Source: Plotosus lineatus
Taxonomy: Eukaryota; Chordata; Actinopteri; Siluriformes; Plotosidae
Direction: 5' to 3'
DNA: 64,000 nt
Assembly (NCBI GenBank): GCA_024760905.1
Contig: CM045733.1
Location: 30,175,001 to 30,239,000, forward strand
Of the stretch, positions 1 through 35,267 are shown one piece after another (the stretch's first letter is position 1; every line of letters begins with the position of its first letter). The notes beneath the pieces are model-generated. The model ran no database searches. It had not been told where the DNA came from and worked only from the letters and a program-made list of their open reading frames with translations. The position numbers and the translations under genes are program-made.

Positions 1-960
1 CCCACTACTACTTTGCAGTCACTGACTTCTTTCAAATTACATCGCCGACACAAGATGTAGTCTACCTGTGTGCTCTTACCTCCGCTTTCATAAGTCACCC
101 CATGCTTCTGTTTCTTCTTGAAGAAAGTATTCACCACAGCCATTTCCATCCTTTTTGCAAACTCGATCAACATCTGTCCTTCTGTGTTCCTGTCCTGGAT
201 ACCAAACCTGCCCATCACTTCCTCGTCCCCTCTGTTTCCTGCACCAACATGTCCGTTGAAGTCTGCACCAATGACCACTCTTTCACCTCTGGGGGTACTC
301 TGCATCACTTCATCTAACTCACTCCAGAATCTCTCCTTCTCTTCTAGCTTACATGCTGCCTGTGGGGCATAAGCACTAACAACATTGACCATCACGCCTT
401 CAATTTCTAACTTGAGACTCATCACTCTGTCTGACACTCTTTTCACTTCTAGAACATTCCTGACAAACCCCTCCTTCAAGATGACTCCTACTCCATTTCT
501 CTTCCCATCCACACCATTATAAAACAGTTTAAACCCTGCTCCTAAGCTTCTAGCCTTTCTACCTTTCCACCTTGTCTCCTGAACACACAGTATGTCCACC
601 TTCCTCCTCTGCATCATGTCAGCCAGCTCCCTATCTTTTCCTTGCATAGTTCCAACATTCAAAGTCCCTACTCTCAGTCCTAGGCTCACGCATTTCCTCT
701 TCTCTCTCTGCCTACGGACACGCCTCCCGCCTCTCCTTCTTCGACGTCTTCGACCAACAGTAGTCCAATTTCCATCAGCACCCTGTTGGTTGACAGCACT
801 GATGGCGGTCGTTGTTAACCCGGGCCTCGACCGATCCGGTATGAATTCTGTATTGATCATTTGCATTTTTAAATGTGGCAGAAGTTTTACGCCGAATGCC
901 CTTCCTGTCGCAACCCTCTGCATTTATCCGGGCTTGGGACCGGCATAAGGGGGAGAGACA
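1..960 (-). mobile_element. RTE/Expander-type LINE, 5' UTR and endonuclease domain (copy A)
   Basis: Read on the minus strand from about 840 downward, the frame is open to the window edge and encodes an apurinic-type endonuclease: LRVGTLNVGTMQGKDRE, VDILCVQETRWKGRKA, VNVVSAYAPQA, VVIGADFNGHVGAGNRG, TYESGGKSTQVDYILCRR. These are the N-W-T, E-T-R-W, Y-A-P, D-F-N-G-H and D-Y-I blocks of LINE endonucleases; the Y-A-P and D-F-N blocks carry catalytic residues. Bases about 840-960 are the 5' UTR, including the GGAAGGGCATTCGGCG motif also found in a SINE at 6.8 kb. The element continues beyond the window start. The same family recurs at 3.3, 12.3, 15.9, 22.1, 32.1 and 37.4 kb. Confidence 0.9.
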
Positions 961-2040
961 CTGGTTAGTGCTCCCCCCGCCTCATGGCTGCATTTAACAT
1001 CTAAAGACAAGTGTGAGGGACAAATCCCAGGAGATCAACAGTTTCTGATATCCACAAAATCTCATACCAACAACAATGCAGTGGTCAAAGTTACTGAAAT
1101 CACATACCAATTAAGGATGTGGTTCTACCATTACATACTAAGGTCATTCCCTCAATTGGGTTAAATGAGATCTTCCATTCGCACAGCACAAATCAGTCTC
1201 CTGAATGAATCCCAAGATGTACCATAGTGTCTCTTTTGTTCTTAGATCATGTAAAGACAAGTCTAATCTCCAAGGTGTAGAGAGATACGTCACACTGTCA
1301 CCAGCATGTCTTATAACAGCTTATATAAACGGCACAGTTTTATCAGAGTAGCACAGTTACATAACTGATTTCTCACACTCACTTTTTTGTACAATGCTGT
1401 AAAGTTTTAAAATACTGTATATTGAGTTCAAGATGTGATCCTTAGTTTACAACTAGTATGGATTTCAGAGTATTCAATGAACCACTCTCCATTCATTCAT
1501 TCATTTTCTGAACCGTTTAATCCTAATATGGGTCACGGGCAGGCTGACCAGCATCTCAGCGGACTCTGGGCAAGGCCTGAGTACACCACACCACAGAGGG
1601 CTTGATGAAACCACTATATCAACAGCATTTTCTGTTGTCCTGTGCAGGTCTTCATTTTCCTGTAAGAACTGTACAATCTGAGTCAATACAATTGCACTCT
1701 GTCATAGAAGAATGCCTTTCATCACAAGTTTAATGGACTGAAATTGTTTCTTAGGATAGGGACATATAAACCAGGCCTCAAGTCTATCAATAGTCTGCAG
1801 ATGAAAATGTGAAGCTCTCAGAGGAGTGGTGATGACATAAGCCACATGTAGGTTCCCTATTTTACGGATTCACTGGGGAGCAGGTGAGTGGCATTACATA
1901 AGCCAAGAATCAGGACTCATTCACCGTCATTCATGTTCTTCACTCTAATCTTGGATAGGACATTAGAAATCCTTAAAACTATACCAAATTCATAAGGCCT
2001 AATAAGTAAAAGAAAATTGTTAGGACATTTTAACCTGCTC
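960..2040. other. No gene; one SINE-tail fragment
   Basis: Apart from a minus-strand SINE tail at about 1497-1690 (CTGAACCGTTTAATCCTAAT, then a CACGGGCAGGCTG block), nothing is recognised. Confidence 0.5.
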
Positions 2041-2043
2041 CCT

Positions 2044-2093
<50 letters not shown>
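2044..2093. repeat. (CA)n microsatellite
   Basis: About 24 uninterrupted CA dinucleotides next to a fold-back MITE. Confidence 0.98.
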
Positions 2094-2096
<3 letters not shown>

Positions 2097-2097
2097 G

Positions 2098-2333
2098 AGG
2101 CACTCCACTGAATGTACGTGCATGTCGCAAGTGAACGTATGGTGCTTTTGAGACGAAGCGTGGCTTATTTTGGACTTCCGATCTTTCAAGTGAGCAAGTA
2201 TGCGTTGAATACTTGTTTACTACTCAACCTTCACTTGCTCACTTGAAAGATCGGAAGTCCGGATAAGCCGCGCTTTGTCTCAAAAGCACCATACGTTCAC
2301 TTGCGACATGCACGTACATTCAGTGGAGTGCCT
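2098..2333. mobile_element. Fold-back MITE, copy 1 of a tandem pair
   Basis: A long inverted repeat: GGCACTCCACTGAATGTACG at the left reappears inverted at the right (ACATTCAGTGGAGTGCC). The arms include ACTTCCGATCTTTCAAGTGA and its complement around a short AT-rich loop near 2205. Non-coding. Confidence 0.85.
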
Positions 2334-2345
2334 TACCTATGTGAC

Positions 2346-2569
2346 GCACTCCACCGAATGTAGGCGGTCTCGCAGCTGACACCAAAGCTTTTGAGACAAA
2401 ACATGTCTTACTGGACTTCCGATCTGTCAAATAATTAAGTGCGCTTTGAATATTTGTTTAGTACTCAACATTTACTTTCTTACTTGAAAGATCTGAAGTC
2501 TGGATAAGCCGTGTTTTGTCTGAAAAGCTCCGGTGTCAGTTGTGACACCACCTACATTCGGTGGAGTGC
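2346..2569. mobile_element. Fold-back MITE, copy 2 of a tandem pair
   Basis: Same family as the preceding hairpin, more diverged: CGCACTCCACCGAATGTAGG pairs with CCTACATTCGGTGGAGTGCA. Only about 12 bases separate the two copies. Other copies are at 13471-13675 and a half copy near 29700. Confidence 0.8.
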
Positions 2570-2581
2570 AGTGTACACACA

Positions 2582-2584
<3 letters not shown>

Positions 2585-2665
<81 letters not shown>

Positions 2666-2680
2666 CACACACACACACAT
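2585..2680. repeat. (AT)n/(AC)n microsatellite
   Basis: About 38 AT dinucleotides followed by ACAC; the open frames over it encode only Tyr-Ile repeats and are not genes. Confidence 0.97.
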
Positions 2681-2681
2681 A

Positions 2682-4482
2682 CAGGTATACCTCGGCTTAA
2701 GTCGTTTCGTCGTTAAGTCATTCTCGATTATACGTCGGTTTTCAAAAAGTATAGAAAAATAAAGTTGAATAAAATGGATCTTATTTGTTATGGGCTGTGC
2801 TGGCTGGAGGCGTTAACTCTCTCTTCATTCATTGCAAGTGCTGGTGAGGGGCATGGCTGTTACCTGCAGGCGAGGTGCAGAGAGCACACCTGTTTCCATT
2901 CAGCAATCAGCGAGCTACAAATAGGAGCATCGCGCTTCCCTTTGACGTCAGAAGATTGTCTTTCCCAGTGATTCCGTTTCCCTGCTATCTCTCTGACTCC
3001 TGGTATCCTGCTTCGTGCTCGACCAGTTTTCATCGATTAATTATTTCCAGTGATTTAGATTTTCCAAGGTGCAAAATAAAATCGTTAAATCTTCTTACAT
3101 GTTCTGCTGCATCTTTGGGTCCGACGCATATGCTCCAGGCGCAACATTATTAACCATACTGAAAATTGCATTCATGAATAAAGTACAGAACTAGGAATGG
3201 TTATTTTCTGTTTAGTCTAAACAAGTAAATTTGGCGTAGCCTAGCCTAGGCTAGCAAAGAGACAAGCTAATTCAATTGAAGTTGTTTTTCGAGTTAAGTC
3301 GTCTCTCCTGGAACCAATTAACGACGTTGGGTGGGGTCTTCTTCTTTCTTCTTTTACTTTCGGCTGCTCCCTTCAGGGGTCGCCACAGCAAATCATCCGT
3401 CTCCATCTCACCCTATCCTCTGCATCATCTTTTTTTGACTCCAACGACCTTCATGTCTTCCTTTACCACATCCATAAATCTCTTCTTTGGTCTTCCTCTA
3501 GGCCTTCTGCCTGGTAGTTCCAACCTCAGCATCCTACTGCCAATATACTCACTATCCCTCCTCTGTACATGTCCAAACCATCTGAATCTAGCCTCTCTGA
3601 CTTTGTCTCCAAAACATCTTACATGGGCTGTCCCTCTGATATACTCATTTCTGATCCTATCCATCCTCGTTACTCCCAGAGAGAACCTCAACATTTTCAT
3701 CTCCGCTACCTCCAGCTCTGCCTCCTGTCTTTTCCTCAGCGCCACTGTTTCTAGGCCATACAACATCGCTGGCCTCACCACCGTCTTGTACACTTTTCCT
3801 TTCATTCGTGCTGACACTCTCCTATCACACATCACACCGGACACTTTTCTCCAACCATTCCAGCCTGCCTGCACACGCTTCTTCACCTCTTTTCCACAGT
3901 CTCCATTGCTCTGGATTGTTGAGCCTAAGTACTTAAAATCCTCTACCTTCGTTATCTCTGTTCCCTGTAACATCACTGTTCCTCCTGCGTCCTTCTCATT
4001 CACACACATGAATTCTGATTTTCTGAGGCTAACCTTCATTCTCCACCTCTCTAGATTTTCCTGCACTTGTTCTCTGCTCTCACTACATATCACAATGTCA
4101 TCTGAAAACATCATCGTCCATGGAGATTCTTGTCTCACCATATCTGTCAGCCTGTCCATCACCATAGCAAACAAGAAGGGGCTCAGAGCTGACCCCTGAT
4201 GCAGTCCCACCTCCACCTTGAATTCGTCGGTCACGCCGACAGCACACCTCACCACTGTCTTACATCTCTCATCCATGTCCTGCACCACTCTAACATACTT
4301 CTCTGCCACTCCAGACTTCCTCATGCAATTCCACAGTTCTTCTCTTGGCACCCTGTCATATGCTTTTTCCAGATCCACAAAGGCACAATGCAGTTCCCTC
4401 TGACCTTCTCTGTACTTCTCTATTAACATCCTCAAAGCAAACATTGCATATGTGGTGCTCTTTCTTGGTTGGGGTATACCTG
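2682..4482. mobile_element. Tigger/pogo-like non-autonomous element carrying an RTE insertion
   Basis: Flanked by TA on both sides; ends are CAGGTATACCTCGGCTTAAG and, inverted, CAGGTATACCCCACCCAACG. Termini of the form CAGGYATACCTCG are characteristic of Tigger elements (known family). No transposase is recognised inside; about 2690-3330 is unique filler and 3335-4468 is a nested RTE. Confidence 0.7.
3335..4468 (-). mobile_element. RTE-type LINE, 3' half (copy B)
   Basis: The minus-strand frame 4444-3425 encodes 339 residues of reverse transcriptase plus C-terminus: DLEKAYDRVPREELW, GLHQGSALSPFLFAMVMDRL, then the catalytic block as MMFSDDIVIC, where the family has F-A-D-D. It ends in the GRRPRGRPKKRFMDVVKEDM tail and the LINE 3' end (TCGCCACAGC...). 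It is 5'-truncated within the RT and nested inside the Tigger-like element. The Ala-to-Ser change beside the two Asp may weaken or abolish activity. Confidence 0.9.
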
Positions 4483-4870
4483 TATATATGATAATAGTGA
4501 TAAGAGGACATAGGGTAATAGTGGCAAAACTTCCTTTTGTTATGTAATTATACCAATCACTCAGCCATCGAGTTTAAGTACAGGAATAGAAATTTAAATT
4601 GTAAGATTAAATTGGAGAGGGGCCACTTTTTGTGTATTTTCTAGTTAGTGCATACGGCAGGTCTCTTGGACCTGTGATGGGGTTAGGTGTCCCAGCCATC
4701 ACGAGTCTCGACTGTCATTATACAGTATATGTATATACATATACAGTATACAGCTGTGTTAATAGCACTCAGACATGATCAATCACTGTTTTTGGTATAA
4801 ATTATATTTCTACATGGAAAATACTGACGTACCTTTATTAAAAGTTGATTGGAGACAGGAAAACATGTGA
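4483..4870. other. Short LINE 5' fragment in otherwise plain DNA
   Basis: About 4657-4722 (GGCAGGTCTCTTGGACCTGT then GATGGGGTTAGGTGTCCC) matches the 5' leader of the LINE at 58.4 kb. The rest is AT-rich with no gene seen. Confidence 0.5.
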
Positions 4871-5720
4871 AGAAATACAGAAAAGTATAGGATGCTCAGC
4901 AAAAATGCTTTAAAATGGCAACCAAAACCTGAAAGACATGGAAGAAAGTGAAAAACTACCATTCAAATGAATCAGACAATAGTGAAAATGGCATGAACTC
5001 AGTCAACAATTGGCTCCAGAAAGATCAAAGAAGGTCTAAAGTTACAGTTAAAAGAGCCTATGTAAAGCCGAGCTATCAGCAAGAAGTGCTGCAAAGTCTC
5101 ACTGTTGAAAAAATATGTGTGCTGAAGAGGTCATAGTTTGCCAAAGAGCACATTGACTGGCTCAAAGAGAAATGGTGCAACATTTTGTGGACTGATGAAA
5201 GCAAGATTGTTCTTTTTCAGTCTAGTGGCCACAGACATTTTGTCAGACAACCCCCAAACACTGAATTCAAGCCAGAGTCCACTGTGAAGACAGTGAATCA
5301 TGGTGGCACAAGCATCATGATATGGGATGTTTTTCATACTATGGTGTCGGGACTATTTATCACATGCCAGGGATCATCAGTTTGAATACGTCAGGATACT
5401 TGAGGTTGTGCTGCCTTATGTTGAAGCAGAAATGTGTTTGAATTGGGTTTTCCAAACAAGATAACAACTCCACACACACCAGTAAAAGGGCAACATCTTG
5501 GTTCCAGACCAACAAGATTGATGTTATGGGGCAGTTGACCCAGTATTCCAATAGAAAACTCGTGGGCTGACATCAAAAATGCAGTTTGAGAAAAAAAACA
5601 AGCAATACAGAATAACTGTGGAACGTAGTCCAAACATCCTGGGCTAGAAAACCTGTACACAGGTGCCAGAAGTTGGTTGACTCCATGAAACACAGCCTGA
5701 ACCCCCCCCCAAAACCAAAG
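4870..5720 (+). pseudogene. Degenerate Tc1/mariner transposase
   Basis: Broken frames read WTDESKIVLFQSSGHRHFV (first catalytic Asp block, DESK) and VNHGGTSIMIWDVF (the H-G-G-x-x-x-M-W block), followed by frameshifted remnants of the E block near 5540. Many stops and frameshifts; the ends were not identified. Confidence 0.75.
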
Positions 5721-5852
5721 ACATTAAACAGAGGAACACAAGAAGGCAGACAAATTTAAGTGTGAGGTATTTGGATGACTACACCCCCATGTGACATTTA
5801 CACTTGAAGACTTCAGAGGAGAGCCAGTGGAATTATCAGGTACCCCACACAC

Positions 5853-6155
5853 CCTGGACGTGCGCGGACATTTGCTCACAGGACAAATGCTAACAACCTT
5901 AATGAAAAAAACAGACATTTGCCCACAACATCTTTTTTTCTTTGTTCTAATAAATGCATCATTCAAAAAGATCACAATGTGTTATAAAAATTCTTTATTC
6001 TTATAAATACATAATGCTAAATTAACTCATTATACATTAGGGTTAGGCTTAAAATTGAACAAAATGTTTTATGTTGTAAGCAAATGTCTGTTTTTTTTCA
6101 TTAAGGTTGTGAGCATTTGTCTTGTGAGCAAATGTCCTGAAACCAACCTGGACAC
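5853..6155. mobile_element. Fold-back MITE
   Basis: The arm at 5853-5935 (GACATTTGCTCACA, AACAACCTTAATGAAAAAAA) is repeated inverted at 6068-6155. The loop is AT-rich. No coding capacity. Confidence 0.7.
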
Positions 6156-6696
6156 CCCTGTTCTCCCCTCCAGAAAAAAGGTAGAGGACACACACAAAAA
6201 AAATAACAGACTGAAAAACAGCTTTCACCCACAAGCGGTTAAACGTGTCTCCTTACCACCACCATGACACACACTAACTGAATAACCCTCTTCCTGCACA
6301 GTGCAATACTCTTGTTCAAATGTAATACTCATGTTCAGAACAAATATAGGACATTTTGGCCAACGGATGTTTTGGCCTGGACGTTTTGGCCAGCAGATTT
6401 TCCAGGGTAGGACCTTTCAGACAAATATGTTTTTGGACTGGTGTTTAACTTGTATAATATCAATTGACAAAAATCAGATAACATTACATTATAATATTCA
6501 TATTGTATTAGAACAATGAGTATGTTGCTTGGCACATTAAATTAATTATCAATTGTTAGTATATATATATATATATATATAAAGCTGGGTGAAAGCTGTT
6601 TTTCAGTCTGTTATTTTTTTTGTGTGTGTCCTCTACCTTTTTTCTGGAGGGGAGAACAGGGGTGTCCAGGATGGTTTCAGGACATTTGCTCACAAG

Positions 6697-6704
<8 letters not shown>
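6115..6704. repeat. Inverted duplication of about 115 bp
   Basis: 6115-6232 (TGTCCTGAAACCAACCTGGA to CTGAAAAACAGCTTTCACCC) reappears almost identically inverted at 6588-6704. The pair straddles the left end of the element at 6349. Confidence 0.8.

Positions 6705-6732
<28 letters not shown>
6560..6732. repeat. Two (TA)n tracts
   Basis: Tracts at about 6559-6582 and 6701-6732 flank the inverted duplication arm. Confidence 0.9.
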
Positions 6733-6735
<3 letters not shown>

Positions 6736-6808
6736 TACTGACAAGAAAAGTGTTTTTAAACCTTACAAAGAAAAACAGTGTCCCAATTTCTACGAGGTGT
6801 GTAGTCTG

Positions 6809-7150
6809 TCTTCCTTTCGGCTTTTTCCCTTTTACTCGGGAGTCGCCACAGTGAATCATCTGATTCGCACGTTTGATTTGGCAGAGGTTTTTACGTCGGA
6901 TGCCCTTCCTGTCACAACCCTTTTTAGCAAGGGACAGAAACACGCTGACGACTTTGCAGTTACTCTTTACGAAAGTCAGCAATGGTTCTTTTACCATTAC
7001 CATAGACAGTGACAGACATGGCCCGCCTTTTGATAACCCAGTTAGCTGCACTGGGGGGGACAGTGACAACCTTGTGGAGAGTGGGACTCGAACCCCCAAC
7101 CTTTGGATCAGCGATCTAGCGCCCTATACCACTAGACCACCACTGCCCAC
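6809..7150 (-). mobile_element. tRNA-derived SINE with RTE-type tail
   Basis: On the minus strand the head reads GGTGGTCTAGTGGTATAGGG (A-box region) and GGTTCGAGTCC (B box, 7094-7084), a tRNA-like RNA polymerase III promoter. The body has the AAAAGAACCATTGCTGACTT block, and the 3' end (GGCGACTCCCGAGTAAAAGG then AAAAAGCCGAAAGGAA) matches the RTE 3' end of this window. It also contains GGAAGGGCATCCGACGTAAA, resembling the RTE 5' UTR. Confidence 0.85.
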
Positions 7151-7589
7151 TGTGTAGTATATGTTAATAAATCTTCATATGTACGGTACATATATACAGT
7201 CGAGTTGTTTCCAAAACACCTTTGTATATGTTTGTAAATTGTCTATGTTTAATTCTGATAAATCTTCATGAAATGTATATACACTTGAGTTGTTTCCATT
7301 TTTTTAATAACATTAATGTTTGGTAGACCTACAAAAATCAGACCTAAACACCAGTCCAAACACAAATTTGGCCAAAATGTCCTACCCTGGAAAATCTGCT
7401 GGCCAACTTGTCCATGGCCAAAACGTCCAGGCCAAAACATCTGTTGGCCAAAACGTCCATTCACGGTTTATAGAACAGGTCTTCAACATCAGGTAACATT
7501 ATAGCCCCATGCACCTTAATATGAAAAAGCTCTACCTCTTCCCACTGTACGCATGATTTTTTTTTTTGTTATTAATTAGTCAAGGTATC

Positions 7590-8235
7590 TTATCTCAAAG
7601 AAGAATATTTATAAAGGTGCAAAACAATTGAAAAAATGTCGAGTGTCAAGCATGGTGGGGGAAATCTGACGGTCTGGAGTGCTTTGTTGGTGGCAAAGTC
7701 TGACATTTGTACAGGGTAAAAGTATTCTTGAACAATGAAGGCCATCACTTCGTTTTGTAACACTATGCTCTACCCTGTTGATGATGATTAATTGCACGTG
7801 GTTTCTTCTAACAACAGAACCCAAAACACAGCTCTTAACTATGCGAGGACTCTTTAGAGAAGCAGTCAGGTGGTATTCTGCATTGGCATTTTGTCAATAG
7901 TGGATTGCCCAGCAGAGTCAAACTTAATCAGACCGAGTTACTGCTGGAGCAGTCTGAACATACAGTACGGAAGAAGTGGCATCAAGCAAGTCCAACTTGT
8001 GGGAAGCACTTCAGGAAACATGGGGTGAAATTTCTGCAAGGTCTACAAGCTCACAGTAGCTACAATTGGATGATGTTTACATGAAATCAAAGTTTGAAGG
8101 GACAAAATTGTTATTTAAAGTAAAAATCATTTTTACACGTAATGACTTAACTCTTTAAATTTCATTTTGCAACTCATTTCAAACAAAGTTTTTTTTAATG
8201 GAAGTGAGGCGGGCGACTCAAATCTTTTGAATGGT
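7590..8235 (+). pseudogene. Degenerate Tc1 transposase, C-terminal half
   Basis: Broken frames read SSVKHGGGNLTVWSAL, then the region around the third catalytic residue and a C-terminus TVRKKWHQASPTCGKHFRKH. Multiple frameshifts; no intact ends. Confidence 0.75.
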
Positions 8236-8345
8236 GTACTTGCAAGGGATTCCTTCAGAACTACTTCCCGAAAGCTATAATATTGCATGGGACTTTAAGA
8301 AGTTTGAACCTCCCCACCACACACACACACAAAAATACACAAGTG

Positions 8346-8638
8346 TAGATTTTCAAAATTCACTGTTTATTTCCTAGTTTCTATAATACAGTATGCTTCT
8401 TTAGGGTCAAAAAGAAGAAATTAATTTTAATACACAGAACTAAGGACACCGACAAATCCATGAAAAAATAAAAAAAAGAAAGAAATCTATTTCAGAGTGG
8501 AGAGTAAATATTACAATGTTCATCATAAAAAGGAAGCTGAAAATAAGGGAGATATGTACAAAACAAAGGGTTACAGGTGTTGTTTACCCTTGAAGTCTTA
8601 AACAGATATAATAAGGGATGCAATGTTGCTCATACAAC
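8346..8638 (-). promoter_or_regulatory. rbm17: rbm17 3' UTR with poly(A) signal
   Basis: Downstream of the stop the minus strand has a canonical AATAAA (plus-strand TTTATT at 8366-8371), about 270 nt after the TGA. The UTR extent is inferred from this signal only. Confidence 0.6.
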
Positions 8639-33345
<24,707 letters not shown>

Positions 33346-33365
33346 CTGTGCACATATACAGGCAC

Positions 33366-33368
<3 letters not shown>

Positions 33369-33402
<34 letters not shown>
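33369..33402. repeat. (GA)n tract
   Basis: (CT)n in rbm17 sense, upstream of the first coding exon acceptor; can serve as a polypyrimidine tract. Confidence 0.9.
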
Positions 33403-33408
<6 letters not shown>

Positions 33409-33824
33409 AGGATTAAAAAAATGTTACATCCCATTCAGTGAATTAAACTGAAAGATACAGTACTGTGCAAATGTTTTAACACTTGTATAATTTTTACATT
33501 TTTAAATCCAATTATTTTAGAATAGCAGTTTATATCCCCAGCAATTTAAACTCCAACACAAAAATAAATGTTACAAGAAAAAAAGTTTGGATTTCAATAA
33601 AGAAAGCAGAACATGATGTAAGAACCCATTTTCAGAGTAAAAAAAAAAAGAAAGCTGCTGGGCCTTAATCAAAATCTCCAGTATCAGTACAGTATTTACT
33701 GCTTCAATAACCTATAAAAGTAAAGATAGAGATGAGAATATTTTCTGAAGCAAAGAGAGGCCACAACAAATACTTTCTTATTTCAGGTACTACTGTTTAC
33801 TGCTCTCTATAGTATTTGTTCACA

Positions 33825-34100
33825 CACATGGTGGCACAATAGTTAGCATATCCACCCCAGAGCAAGAAGGTTCTGGCTTTGAGTCCCAGGCACATGTGTT
33901 TGCAAGTGTTTCCCGTACTGTAGGGGTTTTCTTCGAGTAATCCAGTTTCCTCTCACAATCCAAAAACATGCAGATTGGATTCATTGGCTCCAAATTGCCC
34001 CTCAGTGTCAGTGTATGCTACCCTATGATGGTCTGCCTTCACCGTTGCCCAGTGTTGGCCGAAATAGGCGCCAGGCTCTCTGCAACCCTCATATGAGTAA
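33825..34100 (+). mobile_element. tRNA-derived SINE, ATGGTGGCACAATAG family
   Basis: The head GGTGGCACAATAGTTAGCAT and a decayed B box GGCTTTGAGTCCC are followed by the fish-specific block CAGTTTCCTCTCACAATCCA, AAAACATGCAGATTGGATTC and TGATGGTCTGCC. Other copies are at 39.6, 48.7 and 53.6 kb. Confidence 0.85.
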
Positions 34101-34113
34101 CCAGGTGTGTGTG

Positions 34114-34167
<54 letters not shown>

Positions 34168-34168
34168 G
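34101..34168. repeat. (TG)n(TC)n(AC)n compound microsatellite
   Basis: Simple repeat at the 3' end of the SINE. Confidence 0.95.
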
Positions 34169-34554
34169 CTTTCCGCATACAAAAATAAAAAGGACTCCGA
34201 AATGAGCCGAGAGTAAACAAATAAAAATATAATTCCTGTACACTAACGTGTGTGGGGCGGAAGGTTGTACAGTACATAATAAAGATACGTTGTTATTTAA
34301 ATACGTAAATGGAATAATGTACTAAAATAGACATTTGTAATTAAACCGGAATCAGTAACTATAATTACTGTTTGAAGACTATGATATGATCTAGACCTAT
34401 TATACCTATTCCCACATCACACTGTAACTGATAATCGATCTAGTATTGTATTTAAACTACAGATATAACATGATTAAAACAGCCAAAATAAACACAAAAT
34501 CACATCGAACAATAAATAGCACCTGTACTTTTCTCCAGAAAACATTCGGTTAAG

Positions 34555-34745
34555 ACAAAACACATACCAAAAGTAAAAAACCTCAGTATATTCCACAAAC
34601 TTAGCACAACATGCTAGTTTGAAATACGTCGTTAGGTTCGTGGCGCATGTAAATTACGTCATCACTCATCATGACCCAGAGAAATCAGATAACACTCGGG
34701 TAGAGGAATCAACGGCACCGAATCACCGCCATCTTGAAAATGAAA
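34555..34745 (-). promoter_or_regulatory. rbm17: rbm17 candidate core promoter and 5' UTR exon
   Basis: On the minus strand this repeat-free stretch has AAGATGGCGG (34735-34726), the YY1 site typical of housekeeping first exons, and a CRE/ATF-like TGACGTAA (34661-34654). Candidate donors for a non-coding first exon follow (for example TTG/GTATGT near 34570). It lies 1.2 kb upstream of the first coding exon, which needs such an exon. The exact start site is unknown. Confidence 0.45.
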
Positions 34746-34984
34746 TGCTATGAAGAATCATTTTCAGCAGCATGAAATTAATCTGTGCTTAAACAGGAAA
34801 AGCAAGGATGTTGTACGAGTACAGTTATTATCATGCGTAGAAGATGGCACATGTATTTACATTGATAATAATATAAGATATTCAAATAAATTTGTATTTT
34901 ATTTGAGGAGTTGTAATTTTTAAAAAATATTTATTTATAAAGACATTCGAAAAACTGATTTTATATTGGCGGATCTCCCCAGGC

Positions 34985-35215
34985 TTTAGTGGGTTTAAGG
35001 ATTCCAATTCATTCGAGAAACATGCACATTCAGCTAACTGGCTGTTCCAGATTGCCCCTAGCTGTGAGTATGAATGATTGTGTGTGTTTGTTCGTACTGC
35101 AATGAATGGTTTGGCAAGTTGTCCAGGGTGTACCCACCTCTGTCTAGTGTCAGCAGAGATAGTCTCCACCCTCCTGGACACCCTTGTAGATTAAGAGGTT
35201 TAGCTAATGAGTAAG
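34985..35215 (+). mobile_element. SINE body and tail, head missing
   Basis: GCTGTTCCAGATTGCCCCTA, GCAAGTTGTCCAGGGTGTAC and GTCAGCAGAGATAGTCTCCA match the body of the 33.8-kb SINE family. Confidence 0.7.
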
Positions 35216-35267
35216 ATGAGTGAGTAATTTAAAGTGAGTAATGCTAATTAATGCATGGCACACAATG

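Larger units (their letters stand above)
6349..7458. mobile_element. TIR element with GGAYGTTTTGGCC iterons
   Basis: Left end GGACATTTTGGCCAACGGAT and right end, inverted, GGACGTTTTGGCCAACAGAT. Arms of about 110 bp contain three near-copies of GGAYGTTTTGGCC in each arm and CAGATTTTCCAGGGTAGGAC. The interior holds (TA)n tracts and a SINE. The superfamily was not recognised. Confidence 0.65.

Noticed and set aside
2472..2762. Open frames of repeated Tyr-Ile or Cys-Val over microsatellites (also at 6556, 9629, 29158-29525, 47753, 53622)
   Set aside because: They are translations of (TA)n, (TG)n and (CA)n tracts with no other coding signal.
7080..7145. tRNA gene
   Set aside because: A and B boxes are present, but the sequence continues into a SINE body and no convincing cloverleaf with acceptor stem is seen. 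The same applies to 39595, 50085, 56408 and 57493.
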